Shown piece by piece: positions 56,300 to 64,000 of a DNA stretch of 64,000 nt. Made by a program: the position numbers and the translations under genes. Under the pieces are notes generated by a model. That model was not told the DNA's origin and searched no databases. It saw only the letters and a program-made list of their open reading frames with translations. The stretch is taken from NCBI GenBank assembly GCA_028583415.1, contig CM053270.1, positions 57,568,529-57,632,528 of the forward strand, in the 5' to 3' direction. The DNA is from Protea cynaroides. Taxonomy: Eukaryota; Streptophyta; Magnoliopsida; Proteales; Proteaceae. Each line of letters begins with the position of its first letter. Position 1 is the first letter of the stretch.

Positions 56300-57688
56300 T
56301 GAATTAAAAGCCAGAAACCTATAATATGGATTCACTTATACTGGGGATGGCAAAAATGAGGTTCTTACATTATCACCATTGGATCTTCATGCGGGAAGTC
56401 GATATAAAGCATGTCTTTATCATTGAATGTTATCACATCTCCATGAGCATACAGCTACCTTGGAGTAGATGCGCTGCAAATTCTCTTGGCATAATTTATT
56501 CATCCCTTTCGTGAGGAGTTCCCCACTGTAGGTCCTCCAATGATAGCTTTTACATAGTGATCGGGAATGGCAACTCGTCTCTGGTAGAAATCCTAGCTAG
56601 CGAACTTGTGATTTGCGAGAGCCAACTGATACTTGGCTTCTGGCTTCTCAATCCTCCTTATTGGAGGTGGACTACTAGACCTTGAAGTGAATTTTTGGCT
56701 ATGTAGGTAACAAAAAGGAGATTCATTAACTTTAGAAGATGAGGTCAGATCGGCTACTATGGTTCTCTTCAGACTACACTTCTTCTTAAACTCATCCTTT
56801 AACATAGTTAGAGTTACATAATTCTGTGGATGGTTTAGTGCACTTCCTTTGGACTCACTTGATTTGCGAGGGACCTTGACAATTATCCCTACAGATCGCG
56901 GATCACCTACTTTCTTGAGTGGAGGAGAACTCTTCGGGTCAGTTTCTAGATCATCCTTATCTTGGTTGGTTACTTTGTTGTCCGCTTCTGCCTTGCAGTC
57001 CATAAGTTGCTTTCCTTTATATGACGACCTATGAGGCTCAGTAAACCTGAAGGCCTTTTTTGTTGATTGAGTTTCTCCAACGTATTTCTTCAAGTAGCCT
57101 CACTGAATGAGTTTCTCAATGGCAACTCGAAGAGCTCTACACTTGTCAGTTGTGTGACCATGGTCATGATGGTATTTGTAGTATTTTTTCCTAGTCCACT
57201 CACTAGGGTCAGTGATCATCTTTGGTGGAGGAGGAAGGGCATTGCTGGTGTCCTTCAAGTTGTACATTATGTCTGTCATCTATGTGTTCAATGGAGTAAA
57301 AGAGTTCTAGTCGAACGGCTTGGAGGGTTTGTTGGGAAATCCATCTTTCCTTAACTTCAACTTCTTGTTAGTGGTCACGGTGGCCGCCTTTTCTGCTGTT
57401 GAGTCTGTTCTTTTCTTATCAGTTGTGTTTGATAATTTTCCCTTTCTTATTGCTATCTCCAAATTTACCGCCTCTTCTGCACGTGCATACTTGTCACATG
57501 GAGCTTAAAGATCAAGTAGATCCTTAGGTGGCATCTTGTGCCATGACATCTTCAAGTCAAGGTCTATGATCCCTCCTAACAATGTGGTAAACTTCACTTC
57601 ATCAGTTACCCCTCTAATGCTAAGAGCCTCGAGGTTAAATAGGTTCAGCAAACTAAGAAGAGTTTCATCTGAGTTTTGCTTGGCATTC
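56300..57688 (-). pseudogene. Tat-type gag C-terminus and start of protease region
   Basis: Minus strand 57702-57505 reads LLSLLNLFNLEALSI. 57200-57090 gives YKYHHDHGHTTDKCRALRVA and GYLKKYV, the zinc-binding block and helix of Tat gag. 57093-56593 is a 166-codon open linker. About 56580-56300 gives DHYVKAIIGGPTVGNSSRKG and DMLYIDFPHEDPMVIM, the segment that precedes the protease centre. It then stops being recognisable. The Gypsy LTR at 57689 cuts the upstream side, so the rest of gag should lie beyond that element, outside the window. Confidence 0.78.
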
Positions 57689-60039
57689 TGTAAGACCCGC
57701 ACTCTGAAAAACCCGGTTTAACCTTGGTTTTGTTTCGTGACAGGTCTTCCGATCATCACCGAGCCAGACGGGGCAAGCGGATAACAAACAGGTACGAAAT
57801 CGGACCGAAGTCGACCAATTATACTTGATTTTAGGTATACCGGTCGATGGTACCGGATGATGGTACCGGTCGACCGGTATGGCCTGCACAGCTATGTGCG
57901 GGAATTTGGAAATTAGTCTTTGCGGGTCCCGCTTTCCTGATTTCGAATCCTAGAAGTTTCCTAATCCTAGTAGGGTTACTAAACCCTATTTCTAGCCTAT
58001 AAATACACCCTTAAACCCCTCAAATCCTTTCCATTGTCTCTCACAAACCCTAGAGAAGAGAAAGAGCTTGGAAAGGAGAAGGAGCTAGGAAGAAGAAGGA
58101 GGTGCCGCCATTACCGTTTGACGAAGCTCTCGCTACGCCTGTCAACGGTAAGTGTTTGAATCCCTCTTCTTACCCTATGTTAATTGTGTGGGTGGATCAA
58201 TACCATGCAAAGTAGGTATTGATCTAAAACCCTAAATTGACCAATAACCCTAAGTTGCCGTCAAACCCTAGATTCGAGTTTCGAGATGTTATTCATCGAA
58301 ACGAGACTTGAATGAGTTGGGGATAACTCTAACTCAAAGCCTAGACTTAGAATGGATAGGAGAAACCCTGAAAATCCATGGAGGATGATCGACGGCAGTC
58401 GAAGAACCCATGTATGGTCTTTCGGAGACATACCGGTCGACTATACCGGTTGTACATAGTGCGACCGGTATGTTGCGACCGCTACCTCTCGGGAGGTTAT
58501 CTATGGGGGACCGGCTGACCATACCGGTCCCCAGTCTTTCCCACAGAGCTGCGATCGGTACATGCCACCGTTCAGCTCTGTGAGGGTATTTTGTGATCTC
58601 TGTTGGTTTCCGACCAACGTGAAACCCTAAACAATATGTGCTAATGAAACACTAATATTATGTAGGACGCTGTGACTTGTCGTTTGGATCTTGCGACGTG
58701 GAGCAAGTAATCGAACGAGCGTCAGGTAAGGGAATCTGACCTAAACCTAATAATTAATGGATAGTAAATCGTTGTTAATCATTGAATATCTATGATGTGA
58801 TGTTTGCGCATATTCACATGCCATCCTTTACTTTTAGTTATTATTATTGTTCATGCATTCATAGGATGTGATTGTTAGGCATGTGATTGTTTTCGTTGGT
58901 GTGTGGAGTGGGGCATGGGCCTGGGATCGCTCTTCACACTGGCACCTTTTGTAGTATTCTATCTTAGCATGCTTGGTACGGGTGGGGTATCAGGGGAAGA
59001 TCATGGTACGGTGGTCTCCGATATTGATGTTGTCCCGGCCATCGTTGGGTGGTACTGAGGATTCCGAGTCGACGCTGGCTTGTCTACGATGCTTTAGCTC
59101 TATCTCTATGTCGTAGGGAGTTATGTTGGGATAGGGTCTACCTGCGTATTGTTTCTATCCTAGTGGGTTAGTTGCGGATAGGGTATCAGGGGGAGGTGAG
59201 GTTTGGTGGTCTCCGACCCGGCCTGCACGCTCTAGCTCTATCTCTATGCCGTAGACGGCCGTCTTTGGGATAGAGCATACATTGTTGACATATAGGATTG
59301 GTTAGTTGCGAGCCCGGTTTGCAGCCCCGGCCGCAGGGGCTTAGGTACCGGTACGGGTAGAGTATCGGGGGAGGTGCGGGTATACCTTAGCTCTATCTCT
59401 ATTCCATGATGGGTGCATGTGGGTTGGTGGTAGTGTGATTACTGTGCGACGCCACACACTCGTGTATAGAGGTGCGGGGGCCACCAAACCTTTCTATATC
59501 ACATTGCAAACTTAAAATCAGACCACAACATAAAATTGATTGTTACTCATGCATAATATTGTGAAATTGTCTAATTGTCTTACTGAGCTGTGTTGTGAGC
59601 TCACCCTTTGTGCACATCTTGTTTTAGATCTGGATGCAGGTTATACTGTGGACGATTACGTAAACGCTCCGGCATATGGTGGTGCTGCGGCGTTGGATGT
59701 ACAGGCAGGACAGACGAGCATGACGCTTCATGCGAGTGCCCTTTCGCGTGTACCGTGATTTGTTTTATTTATTTATTTCAGTTATTTTTGTTTGTTATTA
59801 AGAGATGTAAAAGATTATTATTTTATCTTTGAATTTGAATAATGGGATATTTATTTAAATTATCAATAGATACTCAGTTCATTCTATTTAAAGTCTTCCG
59901 CTGTATATTTATATTCTGATTGTGGTTATGTGTAATTGGTTTGTATGGGTGGACACGGCCTATTCGAGATCCTGGTGTGAACCGTTGGTTCAATGACGAT
60001 TCACTCACATCGTTCTTGGATCAGAATTGGGGTGTGACA
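57689..60039 (+). repeat. 5' LTR, Gypsy copy C
   Basis: It starts TGTAAGACC and ends GGTGTGACA. TATAAATA at 57998-58005 is the promoter, followed by a T/C- and GA-rich leader. ACCGGTCG arrays lie at about 57837-57880 (upstream of TATA) and 58425-58575 (downstream). TAGCTCTATCTCTAT recurs three times between about 59095 and 59400. Short open frames inside are not genes. Confidence 0.93.
57998..58005 (+). promoter_or_regulatory. LTR TATA box
   Basis: TATAAATA in AGCCTATAAATACACCC, conserved in position in the solo LTR at 38281-40637 (reverse strand) and as TATATAA in copy B. The distance to the LTR start is about 310 bases. Confidence 0.7.
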
Positions 60040-60042
60040 ACT

Positions 60043-60054
60043 TGGTATCAGAGC
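60043..60054 (+). promoter_or_regulatory. Gypsy primer binding site, tRNA-Met
   Basis: TGGTATCAGAGC lies three bases after the LTR end, a perfect match to the 3' end of plant initiator tRNA-Met. Confidence 0.9.
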
Positions 60055-60363
60055 TCTCGGGCTCTGTTCCAACAAACCATGCTACACATAATGGGGTCGA
60101 TGAGCTGAGTTAGGAAGTTTAAAAATCTTAATACAAACACACCCTAAGCATTGTTTGATACCTGAGACGGATTAAGAAAGAGAATAACGTACTATTCTAA
60201 ATATGAAACTTAATTGTGCACATATACTAGTTAGGAAAAACCATGAAACTTTCATTAAAAAGAAAAGTGTATCAAATGTGATAGTGCTACAGGGTACAGT
60301 CCACAAACCGGAAAGTTACCCTGTTATATAAACCGTCATATGAAAAGAAAAGTAAATGGGAAA
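60055..60363. other. element leader between PBS and antisense gene
   Basis: AT-rich non-coding sequence; for the antisense gene it would be the 3'UTR. No poly(A) signal is certain. Confidence 0.35.
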
Positions 60364-61634
60364 TCATGGGGTAGGAGGCCTGGGAGGAATGGGGTCAACT
60401 ATATCATAGTCCCGCTCGTATGCGACCCTAAGCCAATGCACCTGGTCCTGAGTCACCCGTAGACCACGAGCCAGGCGTCCCAACTCCTGACCCATCGCTC
60501 GTTGAGACTGCAGGATGACCCTCTAGGTGTCCCTGATCTCAGTAAACATACTCAACACTGAGTCGGGAGGGGGCTGAGATGGCCCAGCTGTGGGAACAGA
60601 TGGTGGTGGTACAGGTGGAGGCTGTGGGGCAGGCACTGGTGCCTCCCCAACTACATCGTCATCATCATCATCCCCCATCTCGCCGCATAGGCCGCATTGG
60701 CCGCGGCTGCCGCTTGCTGCGCCGCGGCGCCTACTCTCCCAAGTGGACGAGGGCGAGCCTCCAACTCATCATCACTAACGGGCAGATCAACCATCTGCAT
60801 CCTATGTATCGCATCCCAGTCGATGTCGGAGGTCATGGAGTCCTCGACGGCTACCTCTCCTCTGAAACTCACGCCCAGACGGCGAAGAAGGAAAGTGACG
60901 AGACGGCCATAGGGAAGGTTGCTGGCCCGATCGGCCACAGCCGCTCGATGCATAGTCCGGATGATGAGGTAAGGAAGTGAGATCCGCTCTCCGTGCGGGA
61001 CGCAATAGGTGACGTCTTGGGTGAGCTGGGACAACTCATTGTAGTGACCACTCTGTGGCACTATATCGTCTTCGGATGATGCGTTGTCGTAGACCCGGGG
61101 TATAGGTCTCAAGCTAGCTGCCTTCATAGGAGCCCTAGGGTTGAGGATCTGATGCGCTATCTCCCGACGCAAATCTTCAGTCAAGTAACCTTTCGCCTTG
61201 GGGGCGCAGTACACTAAATCTCCATCATTGGGAACCCCAAGCAGATCAGCCAACTGGTGGGTGTTGAAGGAAATATGTACACCCCGGACGTAGCGGGTGA
61301 TGCGTAGATCCCTATACTGGTTCGGGTCTTCGACATCCCCTTCGAGTTCCAAATTTGCATAAAAGTGCTTGACCAGATTAGGGCGTGTGGTCTCTGTGTA
61401 GGAAATAACCGGCAACCAACCTAGAGCGCCAAAAGCCGTCTCTACATTGAACCGGTGCAATTGTTCCACGTTGACCCGGCGCCCGGATACAATACTCTTA
61501 TCATCAAACCAGGGAAACCGAGCCTGAGCTTCCAAGGAGCGAAACCATAGCTCATCTAGCTTAGGGACTGGTGGAGAGGGAACCCGAGAACTAGAACCAT
61601 GTGAACGTTTCCCGAGGTTGCGTCTAGGAGCCAT
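60364..61634 (-). CDS. antisense gene between PBS and gag: plant transposon-type protein
   Basis: ATG at 61634 opens a 327-codon frame to 60651. The N-terminus is basic (MAPRRNLGKRSHGSSSR), then FRSLEAQARFPWFDDKSIV, FGALGWLPVISYTETTRPNL, VKHFYANLELEGD, LRITRYVRGVHISFNTHQLA and DLLGVPNDGDLVY, the wording of the 'putative plant transposon protein' domain family, then GERISLPYLIIRTMH and an Ala-rich end. A one-base shift near 60680 restores a continuing frame with an acidic run, a Pro-rich linker, one TAG, then QRAMGQELGRLARGLRVTQD and a stop at 60364. A splice acceptor (TTTGTTTTGCAG) lies on the minus strand just before the ATG, suggesting a 5'UTR intron. It is well preserved compared with most ORFs here. 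Function is unknown; extra ORFs in plant Gypsy elements are usually sense-upstream of gag or downstream of pol. Confidence 0.75.
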
Positions 61635-62550
61635 TTAGAATCTGCAAAACAAAGGAAAATGAGATAGAAGTTAGAAATTTTTAAAATTTCGGCAGCTTAA
61701 CGACAGTAAATTGGGAAAAAGCCTCAAACTCACCCAAAAACATGGGGAGGAGGACTTACGTAACCCCCACACTCTTCAATAACCCAATCACAAGCAATTA
61801 TAACCAGAAATTTCAAGAAATTTCTAGAAATTAAGAAAAATTATAAAAAAATTTCGAAATTTCATGATAACCTAGGTCAAAAGATGAAAATTTTGATTTT
61901 TAGGAAAACCGTTCGGTGGAACCCCAAATTAGTTGAGGGCTTCTTCTCTTGGGGTCCCTAAACTCTCTAAGAAAGAGTTCCTACGGTTAAAACATCTCGA
62001 ACAAAGAAAAACCTAAATTTCTACAAAAGACGATATGGAAAACTTTAAAAATATGAGAGGGAGAGGCCTCACCGAGACGAGGTTCTAGCTTTGGAAGAGC
62101 AAAAAACCCAAAAACTCGGTTGGGCCGAGAGGGACCGCCGAGAGAAAGAGAAAAGAAAAGTGAGAAAATCTCACTTTTTCGCGATTTTAAAGTTTTGGGC
62201 ACGGAGGAGCCTATACCAGTCACCGGTGTCGACCCCTATGTCCCCGCCAGAAAATTTTTCCGACCGGTCGACTATACCGGTGACCACCTCATAGGGGGAC
62301 CGGTATCTCATAGACGCATAGTTACAAACTTGGATTTAATTTTGACCGGTCGACTATCCGGCCGCAAGCTCAACGGTGTGCGACGGTATGTTGCGACGCA
62401 CCCCCAAAGAGCCGAGAAAATTTAATTAAAAATTTCTAAAATTGTTAAAAATGTTCTCGACTATTTTCCCGCATTATTCAAGACTAACACTACTATTATT
62501 GATGTTCTCACGTGTTATGTCTTCTTCTCGATCCAAATAAATAGTCCGAG
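61635..62550. promoter_or_regulatory. leader and probable antisense promoter region with ACCGGTCG array
   Basis: Non-coding region between the divergent antisense ATG (61634) and gag (62551). 62205-62400 carries the same ACCGGTCGACTATACCGG motifs as the LTR arrays, including CGACCGGTCGACTATACCGG at about 62261-62280. On the antisense strand a donor-like GGGTGAGT near 61730 and the acceptor before 61634 suggest a UTR intron. Confidence 0.5.
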
Positions 62551-63400
62551 ATGGCGATGAAAACGGTCAAGGGGGTAGAAAGCATCATCGGCCGGAAAGC
62601 GCCTAGAGGAAGAGCAAGGCGAGCGGACCAGGTTAGTGAAACCAGCCCAGGAGGGAACAAGTGGGTTTCTGAAATGGAAAAGAACTTCCGATTGATGACG
62701 TGTACTGAGGTGGAGAAGGTTCTATTTGCCACCCATATGCTGAGAGAGGACGCGAATGCTTGGTGGAATTCCACACGGGCATATTTGGAGAACCAATACG
62801 CACTAGTGGACTGGGAAGTATTTAAAGCGGCTTTCTTCGACAAATATTTCCCAAAGAGCTTCGAGAGATCAAATGGAGAGAGAGTTTCTCAACCCGCGGC
62901 AGCTCGGGCATTGGTAGATGCATATCGCCAGAGGTACGAAGAGCTGTTCTTCTTCGCACCGGTCGGTATGCGGGAAGAGGAGACAAAGATATGTAGGTTC
63001 ACCATGGGACTACGTGGAAGCATCGAGAGAGCATCTTTTGGGTCCGGATAAGAAGACCTACAACGAGGGAGGTGCAAGGGTGATAGAGTCCAGTTAGAGG
63101 GACAGCTTCTTCGCTCGTAACGGGGGGAGTGAAGAGATCTGGCTGGAGAGAGCTCGGGTGGCGATAATACTAGACCATTCCGTCCATACAGGGGCGGACT
63201 GCTACAAGACCTGTGAGAAACAACTCGGCACCACCGTGCCTCAATTAGCCGGACCCAACCCGAATATTAAGTGTTATAATTGTCGAGAATCGGGACATGT
63301 TGCAAGGAACTGCACGCTACCTAAGAAGCAAGCTCCCCGAAGAAGCGGAGTTTATGCGGCCTCACCCTTGAAGAGGCAGCCGCATCACCTGATGTGGTAA
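62551..63400 (+). pseudogene. Gypsy gag with zinc knuckle
   Basis: MAMKTVKGVESIIGRKAPRG starts at 62551; then NKWVSEMEKNFRLMTCTEVE, LFATHMLREDANAWWNS and FKAAFFDKYFPKSFERSNGE form the retrotransposon gag domain. The part normally joining the linker to KWVSEMEK is short, suggesting a small deletion. The frame breaks at about 63051 and recovers at 63158, with the knuckle CYNCRESGHVARNC at about 63272-63313 (CX2CX4HX4C intact). gag forms the particle and binds element RNA. Confidence 0.82.
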
Positions 63401-64000
63401 CTGGTACGACCTTATTCCTTACTATTTGGTTTACTCTTTCAGTTGCATGACCATATAGAACTAAGGTGCAATATATTCCAGGAATTGTAAATGTAGCTGG
63501 TTTACCCGCCAGAGTATTATTTGACTCTGGGGCCACGGACTCCTTTGTTTCTGTTTCTTTTGGGAAGCGAATGGAGTTATCAATAGAGCAATTGAACCCA
63601 AGCTTGATAGTTCGCTCTCCACTAGGAGTCGAAGTGGCTTTGACCAAGTATTATGGATCATGTACTGTAAGTATCGAGGGCCGAGACTTAGAAGCATGCC
63701 TAGTAATACTTGAGATGGCAGATTTTGATGTCATTTTAGGAATGGATTGGCTAGGCCATCATTTGGCCGTCCTTTTATGTGGTGAAAGGAAGCTTATGCT
63801 TACTGACAAGGAGGGGAAAGAATACAGTTTCGCTGGAATTAAGCTATCTAGGAAGCGGAAGTTGATCCTCTCCGCCCTAAAGACTAAGAGATGCTTGGAG
63901 AAAGGGGGAGTGGGTTATCTCATATCTGTAGTCGACCTCACAGCAGAGTCACCCAAGATGGAAGATATAGAGGTGGTTCGGGAGTTCCCAGATGTATTTC
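63401..64000 (+). CDS. Gypsy protease and start of RT (runs off the window)
   Basis: DVVTGTTLF at about 63393, one in-frame TGA at 63448, then an open frame to the window end: GLPARVLFDSGATDSFVSVS with the catalytic DSG, LPSLIV-type flap region, MADFDVILGMDWLGHH (the ILG motif of retropepsins), and after a linker EVVREFPDVF, where RT begins. The enzyme would process Gag-Pol. Apart from the TGA it looks sound. Confidence 0.85.

Larger units (their letters stand above)
57689..64000 (+). mobile_element. Gypsy element, same LTR family as copies A and B, 5' two-thirds only
   Basis: Order: 5' LTR 57689-60039, PBS, leader with an antisense gene, gag from 62551, protease to the window edge. LTR ends TGTAAGACC/GGTGTGACA, the tRNA-Met PBS, the protease wording (VLFDSGATDSFVS, ADFDVILGMDWL) and, from copy B, a pol tail of the FEDKISFKGG kind point to a chromovirus such as the Tekay/Del group. 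The insertion lies in a Tat gag; the 5' flank is CATTC, and the matching duplication would be beyond the window. Confidence 0.88.

Noticed and set aside
60579..60980. 133-codon plus-strand frame
   Set aside because: Shadow of the antisense gene on the minus strand, which has the recognisable domain.

Overview
This is a repeat-dominated piece of nuclear DNA from a flowering plant. Evidence for a plant: GT-AG introns in a host gene that matches the plant-specific XRI1 family, a terpene-synthase exon remnant, initiator-tRNA-Met primer binding sites next to LTRs, and plant lineages of Gypsy, Copia, L1, RTE, hAT, MULE and Stowaway elements. The composition is AT-rich and not grass-like, but the species cannot be named from the sequence. 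I saw no rRNA, true tRNA, CRISPR or bacterial-type operon.

Layout. 1-3.3 kb: the exons of an XRI1-like gene (+), with a small hAT-type MITE in one intron and a decayed tandem copy of its last two exons just downstream. 3.6-8.8 kb: small-element debris (Stowaway-like end, tRNA-type SINE, minus-strand L1 remnant with a suspicious homopolymer block, RTE 3' end, two TIR elements). 8.8-13.2 kb: a solo Copia LTR (TSD ATAAT) and a 1.8-kb Mutator-like element (TSD TATTTAATT). 13.2-16.2 kb: AT-rich sequence I could not classify. 16.2-27.3 kb: an L1 LINE (+) split by a 5'-truncated Tat-lineage Gypsy (-) that carries an antisense coiled-coil ORF and a purine-rich tandem array. 27.6-37.4 kb: a complete Copia element with near-identical 2.1-kb LTRs and TSD GTCTT. 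38.3-40.6 kb: solo Gypsy LTR (TSD AGGGC). 41.8-42.2 kb: promoter plus first-exon fragment of a terpene synthase. 42.5-46.7 kb: a gag-only Copia element. 47.8-57.7 kb: remnants of Tat-like element(s) with antisense accessory ORF(s) and gag but no visible pol, themselves hit by two LTR insertions. 57.7-64.0 kb: the 5' LTR, PBS, leader, gag and protease of a Gypsy element of the same family as the solo LTRs, running off the window.

How the parts relate. Nearly everything beyond 3.5 kb is a nested-insertion record. Reading frames of the older accessory ORF resume exactly across two younger LTR insertions once one TSD copy is removed, which fixes insertion boundaries and relative age. Three copies of one Gypsy LTR family (38.3, 51.5 and 57.7 kb) can be compared directly. 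They share TATA promoters and internal repeats, but one copy has switched the unit of its short inverted motif arrays. The most unusual coding feature is an antisense gene (60364-61634, -) lying between the PBS and gag of the last Gypsy element. It has its own apparent 5'UTR intron acceptor and the same motif array upstream as the LTR.
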